Assembly: GCA_963816725.1 (NCBI GenBank)
Contig: CAWFMC010000018.1
Span: 682,001-746,000 of the forward strand
Reading direction: 5' to 3'
Source: CAVSUB01 sp963816725
GTDB lineage: Bacteria > Acidobacteriota > Vicinamibacteria > Vicinamibacterales > 2-12-FULL-66-21
DNA: 64,000 nucleotides
In this document: positions 39,446-50,603 of the stretch, piece by piece
How the letters are laid out: each line of letters begins with the position of its first letter
Position numbering within the stretch: the stretch's first letter is position 1
Translations under genes and position numbers: made by a program
The notes under the pieces: model-generated
Databases searched by the model: none
What the model was told of the DNA's origin: nothing
The model's input: the letters and a program-made list of their open reading frames with translations, nothing else

Positions 39446-39589
39446 GCTTCCAGCTGTCAGCTTCGAGCTGCCAGCTTGGGCCGAGTGGACGAGCGGCGGC
39501 GGTTGCCAAACGCGCGCGGCGCAGCGCTTCCAGCGTGCAGTGGCGATTGCATTCGGAGCCGGAAGCTGGCAGCCGGAAGCTGGCGGCCG
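39446..39589. repeat. Heptad arrays in inverted orientation between wzm and wzt
   Basis: Five heptads at 39446-39480 (GCTTCCA, GCTGTCA, GCTTCGA, GCTGCCA, GCTTGGG). Five more, inverse in sense, at 39555-39589 (GGAGCCG, GAAGCTG, GCAGCCG, GAAGCTG, GCGGCCG). The two arrays are largely complementary and flank a 74-base centre containing GGTTGCCAAACGCG. The gap sits inside what should be an exporter operon. Confidence 0.75.
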
Positions 39590-39592
39590 TCC

Positions 39593-40411
39593 TCATACCT
39601 CCTCCGCAAACGTGTCCCGCAGCCGGTCGAACACGAAGTAGCCGAACAGGAACCACAGGATCGAGATCGCCCCGAGGAGCAGCAGGGAAGGCAGGTGGCC
39701 GACCGGGCCCTCGAAGAACAGGATCTCCTGGTAGGAAATCGCCAGATGCGTGAAGGGGTTCAGCTTCAGAAGCGTGGCCTGCCAGACGTGATGGATCGGG
39801 TTCGCGGGATCCTCGAACAGGAACCACGGATAGATGATCGGGGTGGCGAAGAACCAGAACGTCAGCAGGTTGGAGAGGATGTCCCGGATATCGCGGAAGT
39901 GGACGGTCAGGGCGGAGAGCAGCAGCGCGAAGCCGAGGGTCAGGATCAATTGCACCACGACGGCAATCGGGAACAAGGCCAGCTCGCCGGCGGTTTGCGG
40001 CCGCTGGTAGTAAACCAGGAAGCCGGCGAGGATCACCAGCCCGAAGAAGAAGTGGACCATGTTCGCCAGGACCGTGACGATCGGCAGGATCTCGGCCGGG
40101 AACAGGACCTTCTTGATCAGATTGCCGCCGGAGATGAGGACGCCGGCCGACTCGTTCAACGACGACGAGAACCAGGTCCACGGCAGGATGCCGCAGAACA
40201 TGAACAGGGCGTACGGCTCGATCCGCTTGTCGTGCGCCGACGGCATCACGACCGTGAAGACGAACGAGTAGACCAGCAGCAGGAGCAGCGGGTTGATGAA
40301 GGACCAGAAGAAGCCGAGGACCGACCCGCGATACCGCGCCTTCAGCTCTCGTGCCACCAGGCTCTGTATCAAGCCGCGGTAGCGCAGGAGCCGGGCGAGG
40401 TTATGGAGCAT
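39593..40411 (-). CDS. wzm: ABC-2 type polysaccharide exporter permease (Wzm-type)
   Basis: A 272-residue protein with six membrane helices in the ABC-2 (Wzm/TagG) layout. The N-terminal amphipathic start (RYRGLIQSLVARELKARYRG SVLGFF) and the later SALTVHFRDIRDILSNLLTF and FDRLRDTFAEEV are typical. It forms the membrane channel for a polysaccharide or polyol-linked glycan, working with the wzt gene. Its start overlaps the PP2C phosphatase gene by 11 bases. Confidence 0.9.
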   Translation of the reverse strand: MLHNLARLLRYRGLIQSLVARELKARYRGSVLGFFWSFINPLLLLLVYSFVFTVVMPSAHDKRIEPYALFMFCGILPWTWFSSSLNESAGVLISGGNLIKKVLFPAEILPIVTVLANMVHFFFGLVILAGFLVYYQRPQTAGELALFPIAVVVQLILTLGFALLLSALTVHFRDIRDILSNLLTFWFFATPIIYPWFLFEDPANPIHHVWQATLLKLNPFTHLAISYQEILFFEGPVGHLPSLLLLGAISILWFLFGYFVFDRLRDTFAEEV

Positions 40412-41183
40412 CGACTTCGAGGACGACCGCGGTGATGTTGTCGGGGCCGCCGCCGCCGTTGGCCGCGTCGATCAGCCGCCGGCAGACGTCCTCGAGCGAG
40501 AGCGAAGGATCCGAGAGAATCTGGGTAATCTGAATGTCGGTCACGACCGAGAACAGGCCGTCCGAGCAGAGCAGGAAGCGCTCGCCGCGCAGCAGGCTCA
40601 GCTCCGTCACGTCCACTTCGGGATCTTCGCCGCCGGAGAGCGCGCGGGTGACGACGTTGCGCCACGGGTGCATGCGGGCCGCGCTCGGGCTGAGCGTGCC
40701 GGCGCGGACCTGCTCTTCGACCCACGAGTGATCGTTGGTGATCTGCGCCAGTGTGCCGTCGCGCAGGGCGTAGACCCGGCTGTCGCCGACGTGCGCGACG
40801 CACGCCGCCTCGTGCCCGGCCAGCAGCGCCGACGCGGTGGTGGCCATGCCTTTCAGATCCGGCGATTCCCCGATCGTCGCCGCGATGCGCCGGTTGGCGA
40901 GGCGGAACGCCGCCTTGATCCGGTTGCCGTCGAGGCTCAGGGTGGGGTCGAACGGGAACGGCCAGGTGCGGTTCTTGTCGGCACCGGCAGTCTCTTCCAC
41001 GAACGCCTGGATCGCGTCGACCGCGACCCGGGACGCGACCTCGCCGGCCACGTGGCCGCCCATGCCGTCCGCGACCATGTAGAGGCCGATGTCCTCGCGC
41101 GTGCAGTAGCAATCCTCGTTGCTGCTGCGCCTGAGACCGGGGTCGGACAGCACAGCCCAGCGGAACGACGGCATCGCGCTCAT
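40401..41183 (-). CDS. PP2C-family serine/threonine phosphatase (Stp-like)
   Basis: A 260-residue soluble phosphatase of the Stp1/PrpC type. The metal sites are intact: RRSSNEDCY, MVADGMGGHVAGEVAS, CSDGLFSVV and GGPDNITAVVLEV. It would reverse Ser/Thr kinase signalling. It starts 4 bases after atpC and overlaps the exporter permease, so the atp genes, this phosphatase and the exporter are in one tight run. No Hanks-type kinase is next to it. Confidence 0.92.
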   Translation of the reverse strand: MSAMPSFRWAVLSDPGLRRSSNEDCYCTREDIGLYMVADGMGGHVAGEVASRVAVDAIQAFVEETAGADKNRTWPFPFDPTLSLDGNRIKAAFRLANRRIAATIGESPDLKGMATTASALLAGHEAACVAHVGDSRVYALRDGTLAQITNDHSWVEEQVRAGTLSPSAARMHPWRNVVTRALSGGEDPEVDVTELSLLRGERFLLCSDGLFSVVTDIQITQILSDPSLSLEDVCRRLIDAANGGGGPDNITAVVLEVDAP

Positions 41184-41187
41184 GCGG

Positions 41188-41649
41188 TTAGCTCTGATTG
41201 CGTAGCCGCTTCATCCCGCCGGTGCGCGGCCCGACGCCGATGCGCGACGAGACGTTCAGCCGCGCGAGCGACTTGAGCAGCGCCGTCCGGGCCCGCTCGT
41301 AATCGACCGCGCTCTGTTGTGCGCCGGACAGGCGCTTCTCCGCCCGGGCGCGGGCCGCTTCGGCTCGTTCGATGTCGATGTCGTCGGCGCGCTCGGCGAG
41401 CCGCGCCAGGACGGTCACGCGATCGGGCAGCACTTCCGCGAACCCGAACGCGATCGACACGTAGGTCTTTTCCTGGCCCTTGCGGTACCACAGCTCGCCG
41501 ACGGCGAGCCCGGCGAGCAGCGGCGTGTGGCCGGGCAGCACGCCAAAGTAGCCCTGGCTGCCCGGGATCTCGACCTCGTCGACGTTCTCCTTGAGAACGA
41601 GCTTGTCGGGCGTGACGATCTGCAGCTCGATGGTGGTGGGGAGGGCCAT
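41188..41649 (-). CDS. atpC: ATP synthase epsilon subunit
   Basis: A 153-residue protein. ELQIVTPDKLVLKENVDEVE and GSQGYFGVLPGHTPLLAGL are the hallmark of the N-terminal beta domain, followed by the helical hairpin. It lies 3 bases after atpD. It links rotation of the central stalk to the F1 head. Confidence 0.93.
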   Translation of the reverse strand: MALPTTIELQIVTPDKLVLKENVDEVEIPGSQGYFGVLPGHTPLLAGLAVGELWYRKGQEKTYVSIAFGFAEVLPDRVTVLARLAERADDIDIERAEAARARAEKRLSGAQQSAVDYERARTALLKSLARLNVSSRIGVGPRTGGMKRLRNQS

Positions 41650-41652
41650 CGG

Positions 41653-43110
<1,458 letters not shown>

Positions 43111-43133
43111 GTGCTCTTGACGCTCCCGCTATC

Positions 43134-43282
43134 CGCTTCCGCTTCCCGCTTCCCGCTTCCCGCTTCCCGCTTCCCGCTTCCCGCTTCGAAGTGATGCTAA
43201 CCATCCCTACGCAAGAACCCTGAACCGAACCTGGAACGCCGAACCAAACCCTGAACCCTGAACCGATGAACCTTGAACCGGT
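43134..43282. repeat. Heptad repeats inside the atp operon (GCTTCCC, then GAACCCT)
   Basis: Six perfect copies of GCTTCCC at 43141-43182, with partial copies at both ends, are followed by a degenerate GAACCCT/GAACC array at about 43209-43282. Both lie in the 186-base gap between atpG and atpD, so they would be transcribed. The first unit is the same heptad, in the same orientation, as at 30344 and the inverse of the one at 30485. Confidence 0.85.
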
Positions 43283-43296
43283 TCCGTGCGACGGTT

Positions 43297-44187
43297 CTAC
43301 CGCTGCGCCTGCGCGCCGCTCACGACCTCGATGATCTCCCGCGTGATCGCCGCCTGCCGCACCTTGTTCATGTAGAGGGTCAGGCTGTCGATCATCTCGC
43401 CCGAGTTGCGCGTCGCGGCGTCCATCGCGGTCATCTGCGCAGCGTAGAACGCGGCATTCGATTCGAGCAGCGCGCGGAAGACCAGGACTTCGGCGTAGCT
43501 CGGGAGCAGGTATCGGAACAGCTCCTCGGGCGCCGGCTCGTACAGGTACTCGACCGGCTGCGGCGCCACGGTGGCGTCGGCCATCGCGGTTTCGACCACT
43601 TCGCGCGGGATCGGCAGCAGGCGTTCGACGACCACCCGCTGCTGCATCACCGATTTGAATTCGTTGTACGCGAGATAAACGGCATCCACCTCGCCGCCGG
43701 TGAAGGCCTCGATCGCGGTCGTGGCGATTTCGCGGGCGTGATCGAAATTGAGCCCGCCGAAGAAATTGACCTGCTCGTGGCGGATCTCGAAGCCGCGGCG
43801 CGCGTAGTAGTCGCGGCCGCGGCGGCCGACCAGTCCCAGCGCAACCTGGCGCGTCGGGTTCTCGGTGATGAAGCCGGCCGACGCCTTGATCACATTGGTG
43901 TTGAAGCTGCCGCACAGGCCGCGGTCCGCCGTGATCACGACGAGCAGCACGCGCCCGCCCGCGCGCGGCGTGTCGCGCTGGTCGAGCAGCGGGTGCGCCG
44001 CCGGGTCGACGCGGGCCACCAGGCTCCGCAGTACGCGGGCCATCTGGTTGGCGTACGGCCGGGCCTGGGAGATGCGCTCCTGCGCCCGCCGCAGCTTGGA
44101 GGCCGCCACCATCTTCATCGCCTTGGTGATCTGCTGCGTCGACTTGACCGCGCGGATCCGGCGCCGGATGTCCAGAAGAGAGGGCAT
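43297..44187 (-). CDS. atpG: ATP synthase gamma subunit
   Basis: A 296-residue central-stalk protein. The start MPSLLDIRRRIRAVKSTQQI followed by TKAMKMVAASKLRRAQ is the family N-terminus, and the C-terminal MIDSLTLYMNKVRQAAITRE closes it. The ATG at 44187 is used; an open frame extends to 44343 but only overlaps atpA. Confidence 0.95.
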   Translation of the reverse strand: MPSLLDIRRRIRAVKSTQQITKAMKMVAASKLRRAQERISQARPYANQMARVLRSLVARVDPAAHPLLDQRDTPRAGGRVLLVVITADRGLCGSFNTNVIKASAGFITENPTRQVALGLVGRRGRDYYARRGFEIRHEQVNFFGGLNFDHAREIATTAIEAFTGGEVDAVYLAYNEFKSVMQQRVVVERLLPIPREVVETAMADATVAPQPVEYLYEPAPEELFRYLLPSYAEVLVFRALLESNAAFYAAQMTAMDAATRNSGEMIDSLTLYMNKVRQAAITREIIEVVSGAQAQR

Positions 44188-44188
44188 C

Positions 44189-45715
<1,527 letters not shown>

Positions 45716-45730
45716 GATGTCCTTGCTGTC

Positions 45731-46285
45731 CTACTGCGCCGACTCGATCAGCGACCGCTTCAACTTTTCCAGCTGGGTGGTGACGCTGCCGTCGTAGACC
45801 GTGCTGCCAATCCGCGCCACCGCGCCGCCGACCAGCGCCGGATCGACCGTCGTCTCGAGATGGACGTCGCGGCCGGTCGCCTGGGCGAGACCGTCCTTCA
45901 GCGCGGAAATCCGATCGGGCGGCAGCGCCACGGCGGTCGCGAGCGAGGCGCGCACCACGTGCCGGTGATCCATCAGCCGCCGCTCGAAAGCGGCCGCGAG
46001 CTCGGGCAGCAGCGTCAGCCGATCCCGCTCCGCGAGCAGCGTGAGGATTTTCCCGAGCAGCGGACTCACCGCGCCGCCTCGCTCGAACAGCGCCTCGACC
46101 ACCGCGCGCTTCTTGGCCGCCGGAACCGTGGGGCTCATCAGCGCGCGTGACAGCGTCTCGTGGCCGGTGACCAACGCCACGAACCCGCTCAATTCGCGCT
46201 GCAGCACGTCGAGGTCGACCCGTTCCTGAATGGCGACGTCGAACAACGCCCGGGCGTAGCGGGTCGCCGATCCGCGCGCCGTCAT
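45731..46285 (-). CDS. atpH: ATP synthase delta subunit
   Basis: A 184-residue protein with RYARALFDVAIQERVDLDVL at the N-terminus and IGSTVYDGSVTTQLEKLKRS at the C-terminus, both typical. It joins the peripheral stalk to the F1 head. It overlaps the end of atpF by 4 bases. Confidence 0.92.
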   Translation of the reverse strand: MTARGSATRYARALFDVAIQERVDLDVLQRELSGFVALVTGHETLSRALMSPTVPAAKKRAVVEALFERGGAVSPLLGKILTLLAERDRLTLLPELAAAFERRLMDHRHVVRASLATAVALPPDRISALKDGLAQATGRDVHLETTVDPALVGGAVARIGSTVYDGSVTTQLEKLKRSLIESAQ

Positions 46286-47004
46286 CGGGCCTCCCGCAAC
46301 TGGGTCGTGTAGCGGTCGACCAGCCGCAGCTGATCCTCGGGGGTGATCGTGTTGACGATCCGGGTCTGCGCCACGTCCACCGCGAGCTGCGCGCCATGCT
46401 CGATCAGCGCTCGCTTCGCCAGCCGGAGCTGCATCTCGATCTCGCGCCGGGTGTGCGCCAGTAGACGCTCCCGTTCGGTGGCGGTCGCCTGCGAGATCCG
46501 CGCGCGCTCGGCCACCACGTCCTCCGCGCCCTGAGCGCGAAGCGCGTCGAGCTCCGCCGGCAGCGCCGACATCTTCTGCTGCACGTCCGCGAGCTGCGTG
46601 GTGGCAGCCGCCCGCAATTCGGCCGCCTTGACCAGCTCCTCGCGAATCTCCGCATGCCGCGAGGCGAGATACGACGAGAGCGGCGTCCGGAGGAAGTAGA
46701 CCAGCAGACCGACGAGCACGGCGAAGTTGAAGAGTCGCGCGATCGTCGGCAGCGCGCCCTCGGCGTGCTCTCCTTCAGCGGCTGCGCCGTGTTCGCCGGT
46801 GGCGGCTGCTCCCTGCGATGCGGCAACCGGCGCCGCGTGTTCCTGCGCCGCCGGCGCCTCGGCCTGGCGGCTCGCTGCCAGCAGGCCGGGCGAAATCGCG
46901 GCGCCGATGCTGATCGCGAACAGGAAGGCGAGCGAACTGCGAGGCCACGTCGCGCGACGGGAGCGTCGCGCACGCGCGGTCTGACTGGGACTGGCGAATG
47001 GCAT
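46282..47004 (-). CDS. atpF: ATP synthase b subunit with extended N-terminus
   Basis: A 240-residue protein. The membrane helix (LFNFAVLVGLLVYFLRTPLS) is at about residues 91-110, followed by a long helical stalk, as in F0 b. The preceding 90 residues include a hydrophobic stretch (LAFLFAISIGAAISPGLLAA) and an Ala/Glu/His-rich segment, probably a signal-like extension, which is unusual for b. It would form the peripheral stalk with b'. Confidence 0.88.
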   Translation of the reverse strand: MPFASPSQTARARRSRRATWPRSSLAFLFAISIGAAISPGLLAASRQAEAPAAQEHAAPVAASQGAAATGEHGAAAEGEHAEGALPTIARLFNFAVLVGLLVYFLRTPLSSYLASRHAEIREELVKAAELRAAATTQLADVQQKMSALPAELDALRAQGAEDVVAERARISQATATERERLLAHTRREIEMQLRLAKRALIEHGAQLAVDVAQTRIVNTITPEDQLRLVDRYTTQLREAR

Positions 47005-47031
47005 GAGCTGATATGTGTCCGGGAGCGCCGA

Positions 47032-47457
47032 TCAGGAAGCCTTACGACCGAGAATCCGATCCGCCGCGGCGGCGCCCAGCGCTTCGGCATCTGCCGACAG
47101 CCGGCGGCGCGCCTCGTCGGCCTCTGACTTCAGCGTCGCGCTCGCACGCGCCACTTCGGCTTCAGCCTCGGCTCGGGTCGCTGCCAGCATCTCGGTGCGT
47201 TCGCTGAGCGCGGTCTTCCGCATCTCGTCCATCTGACGGTAAATCTCCGCGCGGGCCAGGGCTGTCTTCTGATCCAGCTCCGCCGCGGCGGCACGCGCTT
47301 CGGCGGCCGACTGCTCCGCCAACTCCCGAGCCGACCGGATGGCGTGCTCGCGCTCGCCCATGACGCGCTGCAGCGGCTTCAACAGCAGCCGGTTCAGCAG
47401 CGCGGTCAGCAGGAGCACGAAAAAGATGACCCAGAAGACAGACAGGTCCGGGAGCAC
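47032..47457 (-). CDS. atpF': ATP synthase b' subunit
   Basis: A 141-residue protein: one N-terminal membrane helix (FWVIFFVLLLTALLNRLLL), PLQRVMGEREHAI, then a long charged helix. It is a second, shorter b-type subunit. The start is GTG with GGAGG in front. It is the first gene of the atp run. No a or c subunit gene lies upstream; selD is there instead. Confidence 0.9.
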   Translation of the reverse strand: MLPDLSVFWVIFFVLLLTALLNRLLLKPLQRVMGEREHAIRSARELAEQSAAEARAAAAELDQKTALARAEIYRQMDEMRKTALSERTEMLAATRAEAEAEVARASATLKSEADEARRRLSADAEALGAAAADRILGRKAS

Positions 47458-47521
47458 ACGACCTCCGAAGGCGGGGCGTACCCCACACGTCGCCCCTCAT
47501 GGCGGCGACACAAAACATCAA

Positions 47522-47551
47522 TTTATACCATTCGACGTGCCGGGCTGCCAA
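47522..47551 (-). promoter_or_regulatory. Candidate sigma-70 promoter of the atp run
   Basis: TTGGCA (complement at 47546-47551) and TATAAA (complement at 47522-47527) are spaced by 18 bases, 5/6 matches to each consensus hexamer. The start would lie about 58 bases before the GTG of atpF'. The -35 box lies inside the hairpin at 47539. Confidence 0.5.
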
Positions 47552-47562
47552 GCCAGCCCGGC
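47539..47562 (-). terminator. 9-bp hairpin between selD and the atp run
   Basis: GCCGGGCTG and CAGCCCGGC pair perfectly across a 6-base loop, 127 bases beyond the selD stop. No strong U tract follows on either strand, so the terminator role is tentative. Confidence 0.45.
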
Positions 47563-47688
47563 CAGAACGGGGGTCAGCGGAAGGCTTCGAACGTGAACTA
47601 GAGCGCGACCGCCGTCATGGTGAGCACAGCCCGGAAGCGCAGCGACTTCTGCGTCGTCTCCATCGTCCGCGGTGGCTGAAGCGATCAC

Positions 47689-48720
47689 CTATTCGAGCAC
47701 GACCTGCCCGGGGCCGGATTCGACAGTCCCGATCAACGCCGCGGCGACGCCGGCCGCCGCGAACACGGCCCTGGCCGCGGCCGCATGCTGGGGCGCGATC
47801 GCCGCGAGCAATCCTCCGGATGTCTGCGGGTCGTGGAACACCGTCACCAGCGCGGGGGCGGGGGTCCCGCGGAGCGCCAGCGTGCCGGCAAAGTGCTCCC
47901 GGTTGGTCACGCCGCCCCCGGGCACGTTGCCCTCCACGAGGTCCAGGACGCCCGGAAGAAGTGGCACCGCGGCCGAGTCGATCATCAGTCGGCAGCCGCT
48001 GGCGAGGGCCATCTCCGCGCCATGCCCGACCAGGCCGAAACCGGTGATGTCGGTGCACGCGTGCACCGCCCCGACGGGCAGACTCTGCAGCGCCTCGCAC
48101 GCGGCCCGGTTCAGGACGAGCATCGATTGCACGGCCGCCTCCGCCGTGTCGGCTGGCGCCCGTCCGAACTTCAGCGCCGTCGTGACGATCCCGGTGCCCA
48201 ACGCCTTGGTCAGGAACAACGCGTCCCCGGGCTGCGCGCCGCCGTTCGCCCAGAACCGGGCGGGATGGACGTCACCGGTCACCGCGTAGCCGAACTTGAT
48301 CTCCTGATCCTGCACGGTGTGGCCGCCGAGCAGCGCCACGCCGGCCTCCCTGAGTGCCTCGAGCCCGCCGGCGAAGATCTCCCCGAGCACCGCCTCGTCA
48401 CCGTCCGCGGGAAACGTGGCGATCGCCAGCGCGGTCAGCGGCCGTCCGCCCATGGCGTAGACGTCGCTCAGCGCGTTGGCCGCGGCGATCCGTCCATAAG
48501 TGCGCGGGTCGTCGACGATCGGCGTAAAGAAATCCACCGTCTGCACGAGGGCGTGCTCGTCATCGAGCCTGTACACACCGGCATCGTCCGAGGTCCGATA
48601 GTCGAGCAGGACCCGGTCGTCGTGATGGACGGGCAAATCGCCCAGGACCCGGGCGAGCTCACCAGCGGCGAGCTTGCTCGCTCAACCGGCGCAGTGAGAG
48701 TACGACGTAAGTCGCTTCAC
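47689..48720 (-). CDS. selD: Selenide, water dikinase SelD, probable selenocysteine at the active site
   Basis: A 343-residue protein if read through one in-frame TGA. The GTG at 48720 is preceded by AAAGGAG 9 bases upstream. The new N-terminus is MKRLTSYSHCAG-U-ASKLAA (GTG read as Met), where U is the TGA at 48682-48684. E. coli SelD reads YSHGAGCGCK, so U aligns with catalytic Cys17 and the essential Lys is retained two residues later. The rest has VQTVDFFTPIVDDP, DITGFGLVGH and DPQTSGGLL. Ordinary gene calling would start at a TTG at 48636 and lose the active site. It makes selenophosphate for selenocysteine and selenouridine. Confidence 0.85.
48653..48681 (-). promoter_or_regulatory. Candidate bacterial SECIS element
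   Basis: Just after the TGA, a small stem (GCT/AGC) with GGTG at its tip starts 18 bases past the TGA counted to the GGT. The E. coli fdhF element also has 18 bases between TGA and its GGU tip. An outer pairing (GCGAGC with GCTCGC) can also form. Structure prediction would be needed. Confidence 0.55.
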
Positions 48721-48729
48721 TTCGTTTCG

Positions 48730-48960
48730 CTCCTTTCTTGGTTCTACGGGTGCTCACGGGTTCTGGGGTGCTCAGGGTTCTGGTTCGACAGGTTTTTCGC
48801 GGCGCGGAATCTCTGGTTCGAGGGTTCACGTCCGGCGATCGCTTGCGGCGCCCAACGACCAAGTGCGTCCGGGAACCACTGGAACCATTTAGAACCGTGC
48901 GAACGAGCACCCTGAGAACCTTATGAACTCACAGAACCTATAGAACTCGGGGTCTTTGGT
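48730..48960. repeat. GGGTTCT/GGGTGCTCA repeats and inverted GAACC repeats upstream of selD
   Basis: GGTTCT recurs four times and GGGTGCTCA twice between 48740 and 48790, immediately upstream of the selD ribosome site. GAACC recurs about six times from 48862 to 48935. The centre contains GATCGCTTGCGGCGCCC. The left and right words are inverse of each other. Confidence 0.65.
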
Positions 48961-48961
48961 T

Positions 48962-49807
48962 CTACCGTCCCACCAACATCTGGTACACCCTCTGCAACTC
49001 GTCTTCGCTCGTGAAATCAATCTCGATCTTGCCGCCTTTTCCTTTGCGGACGATGCGGACGCGGGTGCCGAGGGCGAAGCGGAGTTTCTCTTCGGCGGCG
49101 CGCGTGTGGACGTCCTTCAGCGGGGCGTCGACGTCCGGCGGGGGAGTGGTGGTCTTGCGGATCAGCGCTTCGGTCTCGCGCACCGAGAGTTGCTTCGCGA
49201 TGACGTCGCGGGCGAGACGCAGCAGTTGTGCCTCGTCGCTGATCCCGGCCAGAGCGCGCGCGTGGCCCATCGACAGCGTGCTGCTGGCGACGCTCTCGCG
49301 TACTTCGTTCGGCAGCTTCAGCAGCCGCAGGTAGTTGGCGATTGACGATCGATCCTTGCCGACCGATTCGGCGATCTGTTCCTGGGTGAGATGCAGATCG
49401 TCGGTCAGCCGCCGGTAGGCGAGCGCTTCCTCGAGCGGGTTGAGGTCGGCGCGCTGGATGTTCTCGATCAACGCGGCGGCGAGCAGGCGTTCGTCGGGGA
49501 TATCCCGGACGACCACCGGGACCTTCAACAGGCCGACACGTTGTGCGGCGCGCCAGCGGCGTTCGCCGGCGATGATTTCGTAGCGGCTGCCGTCGCGGCG
49601 CACGACGATCGGCTGGATGATTCCGTTCGAGCGGATCGACGCGGCGAGCTCGTCGAGGCGGCTGTCGTCCATGGCCGCGCGCGGCTGGAACCGATTCGGC
49701 CGCAGCAAGTCGAGGTCGACGTCGAGCGACCGCTCGGCCGGCGCGGCCGGGGCCTCGGGAATCAGCGCGCTCAGCCCGCGGCCGAGCGCCGGACGCTTGT
49801 CAGCCAT
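48962..49807 (-). CDS. parB: Chromosome-partition protein ParB
   Basis: A 281-residue protein. The ParB/Spo0J N-terminus (ALGRGLSALIP), the CTP-binding region with IAGERRWRAAQ and ENIQRADLNPLEEA, and the central helix-turn-helix (LTQEQIAESVGKDRSSIANY) are intact. The ATG at 49807 overlaps the parA stop by 8 bases. It spreads on DNA from parS, of which one is at 51318. Confidence 0.94.
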   Translation of the reverse strand: MADKRPALGRGLSALIPEAPAAPAERSLDVDLDLLRPNRFQPRAAMDDSRLDELAASIRSNGIIQPIVVRRDGSRYEIIAGERRWRAAQRVGLLKVPVVVRDIPDERLLAAALIENIQRADLNPLEEALAYRRLTDDLHLTQEQIAESVGKDRSSIANYLRLLKLPNEVRESVASSTLSMGHARALAGISDEAQLLRLARDVIAKQLSVRETEALIRKTTTPPPDVDAPLKDVHTRAAEEKLRFALGTRVRIVRKGKGGKIEIDFTSEDELQRVYQMLVGR

Positions 49808-50603
49808 GCTGTGGCTCCGTCTGCGGGCGCGTGGCGGCATCGCGCGCGAGGAACTCCCGGCCGAGGGCGACATACGCTTCGGCACCGCGGGACTTCGGAT
49901 CGTAGGTCACGGCCGGCATGCCGTGGCTCGGCGCTTCGCCGAGGCGGATGTTGCGGGGGATGACCGTATCGAACACCCGCTCCTGGAAAAAGGCCCGGAT
50001 GTCGCGCGCGACCTGCTGCCCCAGGTTGGTCCGCTCGTCGTACATCGTCAGCACCACGCCGGCGATGTCGAGCACGGGGTTGAGACTGCTGCGGATCCGG
50101 CGCAGGGTGGCGACGAGATCGGCGAGCCCTTCGAGCGCGAAGTATTCGCAATTCAAGGGGATCAAGACGGCGTCGGCGGCGACGAGCGCGTTCAGCGTAA
50201 GCAGTCCGAGAGAGGGCGGGGTATCGATGAAGACGTAGTCAAACCGATCCCCGAGGCTGCCGAGCACCGATCGCAGACGCTGCTCGCGATTCGGAAGGGA
50301 CACGAGCTCAACCTCCGCGCCGGTCAGGTTGCGATCAGCCGGAATGAGGCTCAGCCCCGGAATCGCGGTCTCGAGGATGAACGCGTCCGCCCTGGCCACC
50401 TCGCCGGTCAAGGCCTGATACACGCTGCCGTCGGCGGTGGTCTGCCCCTTGAGGCCGACGCCGCTGGTCAGGTTCGCCTGGGGGTCGAGGTCGACGAGCA
50501 GCACCCGCTGGCCGGCAAGGGCGAGCGCCGCTGAGAGGTTGATGGCTGTCGTCGTCTTGCCGACTCCGCCTTTTTGATTGGCGACAACCAGAACCCTACG
50601 CAT
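49800..50603 (-). CDS. parA: Chromosome-partition ATPase ParA
   Basis: A 267-residue protein of the Soj type. It has the deviant Walker A KGGVGKTTTAINLSAAL, FIDTPPSLGLLTLNAL and VVLTMYDERTNLGQQVARDI. It drives segregation of the origin region with ParB. It is first of a coupled pair and lies downstream of a long non-coding stretch. Confidence 0.95.
   Translation of the reverse strand: MRRVLVVANQKGGVGKTTTAINLSAALALAGQRVLLVDLDPQANLTSGVGLKGQTTADGSVYQALTGEVARADAFILETAIPGLSLIPADRNLTGAEVELVSLPNREQRLRSVLGSLGDRFDYVFIDTPPSLGLLTLNALVAADAVLIPLNCEYFALEGLADLVATLRRIRSSLNPVLDIAGVVLTMYDERTNLGQQVARDIRAFFQERVFDTVIPRNIRLGEAPSHGMPAVTYDPKSRGAEAYVALGREFLARDAATRPQTEPQHG

Noticed and set aside
39438..39592. CRISPR-like array
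   Set aside because: Units are 7 bp with no spacers of fixed length; the arrays are tandem and inverted, not repeat-spacer.
47615..47690. tRNA-Sec gene next to selD
   Set aside because: A TTCA-containing loop is present but flanking stems and the long extra arm could not be formed.
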